From Amborella trichopoda (taxonomy: Eukaryota; Streptophyta; Magnoliopsida; Amborellales; Amborellaceae), in NCBI RefSeq assembly GCF_000471905.2, contig NW_006495044.1, positions 3,870,276 through 3,934,275 of the forward strand: DNA of 64,000 bases. Direction: 5' to 3'. The position numbers and the translations under genes were made by a program. How positions within the stretch are numbered: the first letter of the stretch is position 1; the number at the start of each line of letters is the position of its first letter. This document shows, in pieces, positions 47,401 to 57,432 of this stretch. The notes below the pieces were generated by a model. The model ran no database searches. It was not told the origin of the DNA and saw only the letters and a list, made by a program, of their open reading frames with translations.

Positions 47401-50394
47401 CAGTGCACTCGCTGATGTCATGACCTCGTATCTGGTGATACGCGCACCAGAGGTCCTCGGCCCCTAGAGGCAGAAACTTGGGCTGCCTTGTCGGCTTTGG
47501 GGTGGCGATCCCTTCTTCGAGCATTATAGAGAAAAATGCATGAAGGATAGCAAGTGCCCCGTCATCCCCTTGGATCGTGACTATGTGAGATGCCTCAGCT
47601 GCCTCGAATGCATTTTTCATCTCTTCAAGCTTTATCTGGCCCTTGTTGATATGGGCTTCGATAGTGTCATTGAGCTTGTAGCAGTCATGAGTGGGGGTGG
47701 ACTACTCTCCTATGATAGGTGTAGTACTTCTCATTCAACTCCTACCCCGGTGACTCCACAGTGGTGACTTCTGGCAGCTAGGTCATGTTCTGTTCTAACA
47801 GCAATTGGAGCAGTGCAGGGGTTCATTATGTGTCAAAGGGGTAAACCTTATTCTTATGTTGGGTTCAGTAGTCGTTTCGCTTACTGTTTTTAGGAGGTGG
47901 GACCGCATTGTAGGACTATTGCTTGCCCCTCTGAGACGTCTGTGCTTTAAAGAGGTCGAGAGTTTGGGGAGTCGTGCCTTTGGTGTCAGCCACGGTGACG
48001 GCCGTGTTGATCACTACCTTTTGATTGCTCTGACTACTAGAGCGAGAGTTTGAGCTAGAGGATTGGTGTTGAGGGCTGCCGTGGTGCTTGAACAATCCCT
48101 CGATACGAACTGCCTTAGAGATGAGCTCTGACATGGAGGGTGGGTTGGATGCCTCGACATGTAGGGCGATCAGAAGCATGTTTCATATGCAGGTCTGGAC
48201 TGCTTCCTTGTCGGTCATGAGAGTGGCGTGAAACGTTGTCAACTCTCTCCATCGAGTGATGAACTTGTCAACCGACTCACCAAGGTCTTGCATCAAGGTG
48301 AGGAGCTTGATGATTTTCATGTTCCTTTGGACTTCGTAGAAGCATTGGTAGAACAATCGCTCGATTTCTTGCCAAGTGTGCACCAAGTTTGGTGGCAGCC
48401 TAGCATACCACTGGAAGGTTGGTCCTTCGAGAGTCTTGACAAACGCGCAGAGGAGGAGACGTCCGTCGGTTGTTGTCTCTCGGTAGGCTGCCTGAAAGTG
48501 GACCGTATGCCAGTGAGGAGACGTGATACCATTGAACAAGGGCAGTTTCCCTTTTTGGTAGTTCGGGGGAAACGACACCTAGGCAATGTACGAAGGATAC
48601 AGCTTTTGGTAGAGTAGCGTCTCCTGCATGCCCGAGACCTTTCTCTTGAGGCTATGGGCCACCATAGCATCTATGTCTATTTGGGAGACCTCGTGAGAAG
48701 AGGAGCAGTCTTGAGAGACCAGAGGGGGAGTCTGCCTAGGAGCTGTGTCCTTACCGGTCGGGGAATCAGATGGAGAAAGGGGCCTGGAGGGCTCTAGGAG
48801 CTCCATCTTTCCAAGGATGGCTTGCATCATTTCCTCGAACTCGTTCATCTGCTCCTCCTGGGTGTCATTCGGATCATTGATCACCATCACACTGACCGTT
48901 TCTTCTGGGAGGTCAGAATCAGGTGATGCAGCGGACTACCGAGGCTGGTGAGTCGTGCATGGCAAGTCAGTCTGGAGGGGCTCAGCTTGCCTCGACTAGA
49001 CTCGGGCTTTGTATGTCGATCTTGTGAGGACCGGTTCTTGACGATCTTGGGACCGTGACTTCTGGGAGATGATCACCGAATAGTATTCCTGGACTTGCTG
49101 AGGATCTGGAGTTTGAAGAGGGAAGAAGGGATTACAAGGCAGGAGATCCTCAGGGGTGGTGACCTCAACTGCCTTGGAGATTTCCCTGGTCAGGATCTGC
49201 GGGCCTCTTTTCTACTTGATCCTGAGGTAGCTGTGGACCTCATTCCAGAACCGAGCCTAGGACGTGGACTGCCCCGTTTTCTTTGAATAGGTGAGGGACA
49301 TGTCTATGAGCTGAAGCAGGGAGTGGGGCTCAAGGGTGGAGGGCAGCTAGTTCTTGTCTTGCAGGTTGGGGGCTTCTGTTTGACATCAAGTCGTTGCCCC
49401 AAATTCCCTTGTGAGGCCCGGGCTTTTAGTTGACCGGGGGCTAGCTCAAGATGGTACTCTTAGGGAAGACCTTTGAGTACCAGGGCTCGAGGTGCATGCC
49501 TAGCGTCGGGGAAGCAGTAAAAGGAGAAGCCGATTATGACCCCGCCTGAGTCTGGATCTGAGAGGGACCTGCAAAGATGGTGCCTGTGCACCTTTAGGGT
49601 TAGCCGTCCGGGTGACTTGGGGGTTAGTCCGGGCTCAGCCAATGGGTTTGAACTGAGGAGGCTTAGACCCACGAGCTTGTGTTTGTGAGGGACGAGGCGG
49701 GAGCTTATCGCTCACAAGGTAAAGCTGTGTTTGCCGGGAGGGACGATGGAACGGTCAACTCCCCTATGCTCGAGGTGGCATAGAGCTAGCGTTGCCCTGA
49801 GCTATGGAAAGCGAATGCATGACACATGTAGGGTTGGGCCCGAGAAGGCCTGGCCTTGGATGCGAGCTCAAGGAAACATGAGGGTGGCCCTGAGGTGTGG
49901 CTAAAGTGGATAGACCACGAGCCTTTGAGTGTGTGCGAGGGGTGAAGACCTCAAGACCTCCGCCTCTGTGTACCGACCCTCCAGGTGTGGAGGCTCGGAG
50001 TAGTGAAGGAGCATAAGGGGTTGCCTTGCGGCAAACCTCAAGAGCGACAGTAGTTTGCTTGCCTTTCGCAGGGATGGACGAGGCAGCCTTCCAGCATACC
50101 ACAGCAGTATGACTGGCATGAGGTTCCAGTAGCAGGGTGTGCGACAGCAGGAGTGCTACCCATGCAAGGGGCCTTGGTGGAGAGTACACCAAGGCAAGAA
50201 ACCGGGGAGGCAGGGACCCTTAAGTCCCCTCTTGCACCGATCCAGGTGAGAACCTGGGAGCCAGATCGTGAGTCCTTACTCAGAAGGAGAGTATAGAAGG
50301 AGGCTTGAGCGACTCGCTTCCTTAGGACTGCAAAGAGTGTAGGGATAAGGAAGTCCCTAACTCAGATAAACGGGTTGAACAACTCAGGTGCCAT
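44466..50394 (-). pseudogene. T4 gag-protease polyprotein, Tat type, decayed
   Basis: Start ATG 50,394 lies ~66 nt after the PBS (MAPELFNPFI..). It contains 'QVLTWIGARGDLRVPASP' (~50,230); gag core 'YQKGKLPLFNGITSPHW...GPTFQWYARLPPNLVHTW' (48,183-48,578); second knuckle CAYHQIRGHDISEC (~47,430) intact; protease 'MLDGGSAVNLIPRRILTRLG' and 'FHVIDIDTSYNVLL' (45,474-45,872, an open 132-codon stretch); and a G-patch-like end with 'GVGY' before the stop at 44,466. Frame broken in many places. Convergent with the PMD ORF. No RT. Confidence 0.85.
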
Positions 50395-50460
50395 AGAAAT
50401 AGGTGCAGAAAGTAAAAAGGAAATTGGTCAAACATGAGCAAACCGACTGAGAGGAAGTAA

Positions 50461-50478
50461 GTCCTCAGTAGATTACCA
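50461..50478 (-). other. Primer binding site of T4
   Basis: Minus strand TGGTAATCTACTGAGGAC, a decayed version of the T1 site, directly after the LTR end. Confidence 0.7.
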
Positions 50479-51267
50479 AGATGGTTAAGTGCCTCGATCT
50501 CACCCTCCAGATCTAGGGGATCTGGCAGCACGTGTCTCGAGTTTCTGGTGAACCCAAGATTTGAGATCGCTCTCTTGGAACCATGCTCGAGGGTAACGGC
50601 AGGTATACCAACCAATGAGAGAGGAATTTTAGGTGGGTTCGGGACTTACTTGGGGTAGCTAGCATGGGCGCCCTCTTAAATCATGAAGAAAGACCCCCAG
50701 CTGCTTGAGATGGTTCGAAATTGCCTCCCTTGACCTGTAATCCTTTTGTTTTTCTGCACAACACTTTTATGGTTAATTTGTAAGACAAGTGGGTCGAAGG
50801 GACCCACCCTTGCCTTAGGGCAATGCACGTTCACATGAGAAGGCGATGAAGTGCATGGTTTGGTGAAAGATAGAAAAGAGAAGAGAGCTTGACGTAGGGG
50901 TGGGACTAGCATGACAACCAGAAATTACCAACTCGGAGTGGTAGCAAGACATGCATAGTTCTCAGGACCAACATGCCGGCAATACTACTTGAAACCGAGG
51001 TCGGCACATCGGTGATAGGCTAAGTCTGCCCTCAGTCAAATGAGAGGAGAAAGAGGTGAAGAGGAAAGAACGAGACGATCAAGAGAAGGGGAAATCCATA
51101 CGTCAATAAGCATCACAATGGGCAATTCAAGGAGACGACACATCCCTTGTGGACAGCGCTAGCTCCTGACGAGGCACACGACAATAGTTTCTCCTAGGTT
51201 GCACGATGATAGGCACGCGACGCAGGGGGAACGACGATGAGCATCAAGCACGCGGAGGAGGCTCACA

Positions 51268-51380
51268 GACGGCGATAGATGTTGCCAAAGCCTCTAGCAG
51301 GTGGCGATAGCTATCACCGTCTACACTAAACGCGCGATAGGGAGAGACCCCTACAGGTGGCAATAAACTTTGCCGTCTGG
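51268..51380 (-). repeat. Short hairpins in the T4 LTR
   Basis: Three imperfect palindromes: 'ggcgatagatgttgcc' (51,271), 'ggcgatagctatcacc' (51,303) and 'ggcaataaactttgcc' (~51,358). Fewer and smaller than the arrays of T1, T2 and T5, but at the comparable position downstream of the LTR TATA box. Confidence 0.6.
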
Positions 51381-51813
51381 GTCCTTCACTGAGATGTCAA
51401 AGCTACGTCTATGGGCGACAATGGTCAGTACCATCTACAGACCTCACTTGAAGGAAGAAATAGACGAGTAGAAGGGGAAGGAGACTTGCGCATAGCACTG
51501 CCATCATCATGCGCGCCCTGTGAGACCAAGGGAGAGGCATGCATGGCACTGTCACTGTCGTGCATGACACCTGCGAGGAACTCAGACAAAGAAGAAGGAC
51601 AAGAGAGGGGAGAAGAGAGAGAGAAGAAGAAAAGAAAAAAAGAGAGAGAAAGTTTATCTCAAACCTAGAGGCACCGGTCCAAATTTCCTCTCACCTCACT
51701 CTCTCTCTCAAGAGTGACACAACATTGGTAAGAATAAGAAACTTGTATTGAGTGAAAACTCTCTCTTGTGTATGTATGCCTCTATCTCTTCCTTTTCTTG
51801 GACAATGATGGTA

Positions 51814-51823
51814 CGTATATTTA
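51814..51823 (-). promoter_or_regulatory. TATA-like box of the T4 5' LTR
   Basis: 'taaatatacg' on the minus strand, aligned with the TATA boxes of the T4 3' LTR and T5. Confidence 0.5.
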
Positions 51824-53110
51824 GAAGTGTGCCCCAACCATGGGTGGTCAATCAAAAGTAACCCTAATTGCTGGAAATTAAGATTAAATTGAATAAAAGG
51901 AAATTATAAAATGGGGTACAAAATAACAGATTTGCCCCTTCCTAACAAGTTGTGGAATTTCATAACAGTCCATGTGTTGCCCTAAGACTTGTGTGATCTT
52001 TCATGGCTGATCCGGGGTCGTTCTGAAAACTGGTTGATCGCAATATGATTGTTTTCTTACAAGGCTTGGCATGGCGATCGATTTGATACCAACTTCGAGC
52101 CATGGATCGTGTTTTTGGTGCACGATCAGGTGACTTGAAATTTGAGTAGATCTTGAAAGTTTGGATTGATAGTGTGTTCGTTCCTTGATGCTTTTATGTG
52201 TTTCTTCGCTGAATCACACTAAGCATGCCACTACGAACACGAGGCACCAAACGCAGCTCAATTACGTGGCCGAACGAAGATTTTGCAAGTTTGTAATTTT
52301 AGTCGGAATCAAGGATTCCGACAACGAAATTTGCAGTTTGTTCATCGGCTTCGTGTGCAGAATCCGACCGTTAATAACGTACAGGGTTCGGGTCAGAGAT
52401 GGCCTGAGACCTTATGCTCACAATGGAATTGGTCTCGCATAGATCGGGCTTGCGAGCGGCATGATCTGGCCACTCGAACGAGGCACGATGCTACTGAATT
52501 TCCTACACTTTCTTCACATATCAGCAACTTATATCTAGCTTTTCTTCATGCTCGGCTATCGTCACGGGGTGTCCAATATATCGAATCACTCGTCTTGACT
52601 AGACAAACATGCTCACCAAATTTGAGTATGATCTAACTTAGGACGAGTGAGATATAAGTGTCAAACGTCATTGACTGTGATTGTCCCTTCAATGGTGTAG
52701 TGTTACAGGGTGGTCACATGGGAATAGCCTAGGGCTTCTCCTGTTTTACTCTTTCGCCTATAACTTCTTCTTGGAATGTTCGTTTGAGTTGAAACTTGAC
52801 CCTTGGGGGTTTTTCAACCGTGCTGAATCCAATAGTGGTAGTCCCACTGCAACTTGAGATGCTGAAAATGTATCACTAGTTATAAGGGTCTGTTTCAGGG
52901 TGCTAGAGGCCGATTATGCCGGAACTATTTCTCAATCTGCACTACCTTAGACATGTCAAAATATGACGAAACTTGGTAGGAGACTCTTGAGAGTCCTCAT
53001 GAAGATCTTGGCCAGTTTAGGGGCTGTTCTGACACTATCAGAAATTCCACTACTTGCTAAGCCTTTATTGAGCAGGGGGCCATGTTGATGAAAATTACCT
53101 TCCAACACCA

Positions 53111-54089
53111 ACTCATGAAGATTGTGGAATAGATGAAGCTAGGAAGGAGAGACGAATTCTTTATGAGCAGTGACGACCTGTTGCGATTCAAAGATTAGGT
53201 TTGTGTCCCGAATGATGAAGGTGTGAAGAAAGCTATCTTGGAAGAGGCACACCGCTCCCATTATACTATACATCTGGGAAGTACTAAGATGTACCAAGAC
53301 CTGAAGAAAACCTTCTGGTGAAACGAAAAGGGAGGTGACACTATTTGTGTCTAAGTGCTTAACATGTCAACAAGTGAAAGCTGAGCATCAGAAGCCTGTT
53401 CAGTTGTTGCAACCCTTACCCATGCCGAAATGGAAATGGGAGCGCATTTTTATGGATTTTATCTCCGGCTTGCTTAGAACGAGTTCAGGGCATGACAACA
53501 TTTGGGTCACTGTGGACCGGCTGACCAAAGCTGCCCATTTCTTACCGATCAGCACAACCTACACTTTGGACCGACTAACCCAGTTGTACATCAAGGAGAT
53601 AGTGAGGTTGCATGGAGTTCCGATCAGCATTGTGTCCAACAGGGACACTCGATTTACCTCTATAGTTTGGATCAATCTGCAATCAACCCTAGGGACGAGA
53701 CTTACCTTTAGCACTGCCTTTCACCCCCAAACTGATGGTCAATCAGAAAGGACGATCCAAACCTTAGAAGATATGCTAAGGTCTTGTGTCACTGACTTTA
53801 TGGGAAGTTGGGATGACAATTTACCCTTGATTGAGTTTGCTTATACCAAGCCAGTATTTAGATGGCACCATTTGAAGCCTTGTATGAAAGGAAGTGCAGG
53901 TCATCCATTTGTTGGGACGAGATTGGTGAAAGATTTGGGGACAAAAATCATCCAGATGACCTCAGATAAGATAGCATTGATTGGAGAGAAGCTCAGGATG
54001 GCTCAGAGTTGGCAGAAGAGTTACACCGATAACCCGCCAACGAAGGGCATCATGAGGTGTTTAAACGTATTTTTCAACAACTTGGTCCC
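53111..54089 (+). pseudogene. Chromovirus (Tekay/Del-like) integrase fragment
   Basis: Begins upstream of the HHCC zinc finger ('EEAHRSHYTIHLGSTKMYQD' ... 'SKCLTCQQVKAEHQKP') and continues through the integrase core: 'ERIFMDFISGL' (first Asp), 'SIVSNRDTRFTS' (second catalytic Asp is Asn), 'FHPQTDGQSERTIQTLE' (Glu kept). It ends in the start of the C-terminal domain near 'VFFNNLVPGRK'. Frameshifts and stops are present (53,330, 53,860 onward). It is cut at both sides by the outer ends of the T4 and T5 LTRs, so it is host element DNA left between two insertions. Clearly a different lineage from the Tat elements. Confidence 0.85.
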
Positions 54090-55354
54090 TGGTAGGAAGT
54101 AGGTCAATAAAGCCAACAAAACAGTGAAAATTCCTGACAGTCTCAAAATGACCCCAGAACTGGTCAATATCTTTATCAGCACTTCAAAAGACAACTTGCC
54201 ATTTTTCATCGCGATCAAACATGTCTAAGGCAATGAACACAAATGAACAGTTTTCGAAAAAATGGCCTCCAGCGCCCTGAAATAGACCCTACAATTGGAA
54301 CTACATTTTCAGTATCTCAAATCACTGTAAAATTGCCACCATTAGATCCGACACGGTCAAAAACTCCTATGGGCCAAGTTTTGACTTAATCGAACACTCT
54401 AGAACAAAGATATGAGCAAAAAATTGAAACAAGAGGGGCTGCACACTATTCCCATGTGGCCTTACTACACCAAAACAATGTGGCTGATTTTACAGTCACA
54501 AGGAGTCACTTTCGAGGCTCGTAACTCACTTGTTTTAAGTCGAATCGATCCCAAATTTGGTAAGCGTATTCGTCTCATCAAGACGAACAATTCGACATAT
54601 GGCACGCCCCAAGACGATGTCCGAGAAAGGAAAAATGCTAGAGAGAAGTTGCTGATTCGTGAAGAAATTTTAAAAAATTCAGCAGTGACACGCCTCACTT
54701 GATGGACCAAATCACGACGCTCACTCAACAGATCAACACGAAACCAATTCCATTGTGTACGTAAGGTATAGGACTTATCATTGGTCTGAACTCCATAAAT
54801 GATGGACGGTCAGGTTTCGTGCACGAAGCCGATGAAGTAACTGAAATTTTGGCCACCAAATTCCAGATTCTGGTCAAAACTCAAAAGTTGCGAAATCTTC
54901 ATTCGGGCTCCAAATCGTGTCCTGGCTTTTGCCACGCAATCGTGACGGCATGCTTAGTGCACTACGATGAAAAAATCACAGAAAAACATCAAGGAACGAG
55001 ATCATCATCGATCCAAAGTTTTCAATATTCAAGCAAATTTTAAGTCTCGTGATCGTGGTTCGAAACACGATCCATGGCCCGAAATTGGTATCAAATCCAT
55101 CGCCATGTCGAGCCCTACAAGAAAACAATAATCTTTTGATCCAACGGGCATCAGAACACCCTCAAGTTAGTCATGGAAGATCACGTAAGATCTTAGGCAG
55201 CAGTAAGGATTGTTCTGAAATTCCACACATTGTTAGGCAAGGGCAAAACAATCATTTTTTACCCATTTTTTAGAATTTCTTTATATTCAATTAAATCTTA
55301 ATTTTCAACATTTAGATCTAATTTTGATCAATCCACCCATGTTTGGGCACAATT

Positions 55355-55364
55355 CTATATAAAC
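55355..55364 (+). promoter_or_regulatory. TATA box of the T5 LTR
   Basis: 'ctatataaac' in the best preserved LTR promoter of the window, 67 bp upstream of an AATAAA signal. Confidence 0.7.
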
Positions 55365-55421
55365 ATGCACTGCCTCATTGTAAAAAGGACTCTAGACACT
55401 TGATTTATTCTTTGAGGATTC

Positions 55422-55427
55422 AATAAA
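55422..55427 (+). terminator. Poly(A) signal in the T5 LTR
   Basis: AATAAA within 'caataaaattttc', 67 bp after the TATA box, the usual R-region arrangement. If used, the hairpin array lies in U5: present in the 5' leader and absent from the 3' end of the transcript. Confidence 0.55.
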
Positions 55428-55449
55428 ATTTTCATTCTTGCTTGCGCCT

Positions 55450-55700
55450 GTGAGTGCGTCTTGGAGAGAGAGAGATGAGAGAGAAGAAATGGTTGGTACC
55501 CTTCGAGTAGGCAACTTTCTCTCCTCCCCTCTCTCTCTTTCTCTCTCTTTATCTCTCTTCCTCTCTCTTTCTCTCTCCTCTCTCTCTTTCTCTCCCTTCT
55601 TTGTCTCTCTCTTCTCTCTCTTTCTCTCTCTTCTCTCACTCTTTTTCTCACTCCTCTTTCTATCTCTATCTCTTTCTCTCTCATCTTCTCTTCTCGTCTC
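55450..55700 (+). repeat. CT-rich tract of the T5 LTR
   Basis: Nearly pure 'ctctctttctctc' sequence, matching the tracts of T1, T2 and T4 in position and sense. Arg/Glu-rich or Leu/Ser-rich frames across it are simple-repeat translations. Confidence 0.85.
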
Positions 55701-55702
55701 AA

Positions 55703-56551
55703 TCTTCTTCTGTCAACTGGCGAGACCTAACGCCGATTGGTCTTCTCTATCTTCTTATGTCAACTGGCGAGACCTAGCGCTGGTTGCTCTTCTCTATTTT
55801 CTTCTGTCAACTGGTGAGACCTAATGTCGGTTGGTCATCTCTATCTTCTTCTGTCAATTGGTGAGACCTAGCGCCGGTTGGTCATCTCTATCTTCTTCTA
55901 TTAACTGGTGAGATCTAGCACCGGTTGGTCTTCTCTATCTTCTTCTGTCAACTGGCGAGACCTAGCACCGATTGGTCTTCTTTCTCTTCTTCTGTCAACT
56001 GGCGAGACTTGGCACCAGTTGGTCTTATCTCTCTTCTTCTATCAATCGACGAGGCCTAGCGTCGGTTAGTCTTCTCTTTCTTCTTCTACCAGTGGGTGAG
56101 ACCTAACACGGATTGGTCTTCTCTCTCTTCTTCTATCAATCAGCGAGACCTAGCACGGGTTGATCATCTCTCTCTGCTTCTATTAGTCAGCTAGGCCTAG
56201 CACCGGTTGGTCTTCTCTCTCTTCTTCTATCAATCGACAAGAGTTGGCATCGATTGGTCTTCTCTCTCTTCTTCACTTAGTCGGTGAGATCTAGCGCCAG
56301 TTGGTCTTCTCTTTCTTCTGCTATCAGTCGGTAAGACTTAACGCCGATTGGTCTACTATCTTCTCTTTTGTCAGTCAGCGAGACCTAGCATCGGTTGGTT
56401 TTCCCTCTCTTCTGCCAGTCGGTGAGACTTAGCATCAGTTGGTTCTTTTCATCTCTTCTCATCTAACACAGTCGGCGAAGTCTAGCGTCGACTTCTTGCT
56501 CTCTGTCCTATCTCCTGAAACAGTCGGTAATGTCTAACGCCGACTGCATCT
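55703..56551 (+). repeat. 47-bp hairpin minisatellite in the T5 LTR leader
   Basis: About 18 units of 'cttcttctgtc' + inverted repeat + 'tcttctctct'. Arms such as AACTGGCG with CGCCGGTT enclose the loop 'agaccta'. Several units show matched changes: AACTGG/CCAGTT, AATCGA/TCGATT, AGTCGG/CCGACT, CGACG/CGTCG. The sequence is unrelated to the T1 array, but the order (pyrimidine spacer, 'tgtca', stem-loop, pyrimidine spacer) is the same in the element's sense. Confidence 0.85.
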
Positions 56552-57331
56552 CCTCTTCCTTCTTCTCCATCCTCTCTTCCTTCTTCTCTCTCCTTCTGTC
56601 CATTCCCTTCTTCTCTTTAACCATTCCTTTGCTACTCTTTCATTCGACCAAGAGGGATTGAGGTTAGTATCTCATGGCAGTTTAGTCGTCTAGCCGTAAT
56701 GTCGCTGCACCAGGTTCGCTTGGCCCATTTTACTGCCATGACAGACCAACCATCGTGCTTAGCTAGTCGATATTGGCAGTAGCCTCTAGTAGCAATCCCA
56801 TGAGCTAGTCTCAGTTACCAAGCCCGTTTCTCTACCACATTACGTCAATTATCCCCCAGCCTAGTCACTGCTCTAATCTTCTCGCTTGGTCGAATTCTTC
56901 ACTCCCCCCGTCTTTTTTTCTTCTTTTTGAATACACATGCATACATATGATCATCAAAGAGGAAAAGGGTGACGTCTGAGCCACCTGTCCCATAACCTTT
57001 GCCATATATGTGTTTGATTGCAGGAAAGCGGAAAATAAGAAGAATATGAGCCAAGGGAGGCAATTTCAAACCAGTTTCATTACTGAGGGGCTTTCTTCAT
57101 GATCTAAGAGGGTGCCCACACGAGTCAGGCCGAGTAAGTCTCGAACCCACCTTTAAATTCCTCTCTCACCGGTTGGTAACACTTGCCCCCGTTTTCGAAC
57201 GAGGTTCTCGAGAAAGCGATCTTCCCGAGAAAGCGATCTCACAAATGTCTCGAGACTCTCTCAAAACCCGAGACACATGCCGCCCTATCCTCCAGGGATC
57301 AGAAGGGTGAGATCGAGGCACCTAACCAGCT

Positions 57332-57350
57332 TGGTAGCTCCACTAGGGAC
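57332..57350 (+). other. Primer binding site of T5
   Basis: TGGTAGCTCCACTAGGGAC directly after the LTR, close to the T1 PBS with few changes. Confidence 0.8.
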
Positions 57351-57432
57351 TTACTGCCTCTTAGTCGGATCGTTCTTGTTTGGCTAGTCTCTTCTTTTAT
57401 TATCTGCTTTCATTCTCTTTTCATATTCACTT

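Larger units (their letters stand above)
34191..53110 (-). mobile_element. T4: Tat-like element, gag-protease plus convergent PMD ORF
   Basis: 5' LTR 50,479-53,110, PBS 50,461-50,478, gag-protease 50,394-44,466, convergent PMD ORF 40,434-44,376 with TATA box and 35-bp arrays, then an LTR at 36,138-34,191 truncated at its 3' side. The two LTRs share the same variable middle segment, absent from T1, T2 and T5, which is why I pair them. About 18.9 kb. No RT, RNase H or integrase. Insertion is old: in the ~210 bp I aligned by eye the LTRs differ at roughly one position in ten. Confidence 0.75.
50479..53110 (-). repeat. T4 5' LTR
   Basis: Inner end fixed by the PBS, outer end TGGTGTTGGAAGG (minus) at 53,110. 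Conserved U3 51,720-53,110, TATA at 51,814-51,823, short pyrimidine tract 51,600-51,720, and a variable segment with short hairpins (51,268-51,380). 2.63 kb. Relative to the 3' LTR it has an extra ~240 bp around 51,350-51,590. Confidence 0.8.
54090..57331 (+). repeat. T5 5' LTR
   Basis: Conserved U3 from ~54,090 (possible TG start 'tggtaggaag'; the first ~35 bp of the T4 LTR have no clear match), TATA 55,355, AATAAA 55,422, pyrimidine tract 55,450-55,700, 47-bp hairpin array 55,703-56,551, a conserved segment, 'tgtttgattgcag' (~57,010) and the end 'gcacctaaccagct'. About 3.2 kb. Confidence 0.8.

Noticed and set aside
27619-53115. Target-site duplication joining the outer ends of the T3/T4 block
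   Set aside because: The five bases left of ~27,624 and right of 53,110 ('actca') do not match, as expected if the block is two fused elements.
55355-55702. Arg/Glu-rich minus-strand frame of 115 codons
   Set aside because: Reverse strand of the CT tract in the T5 LTR.
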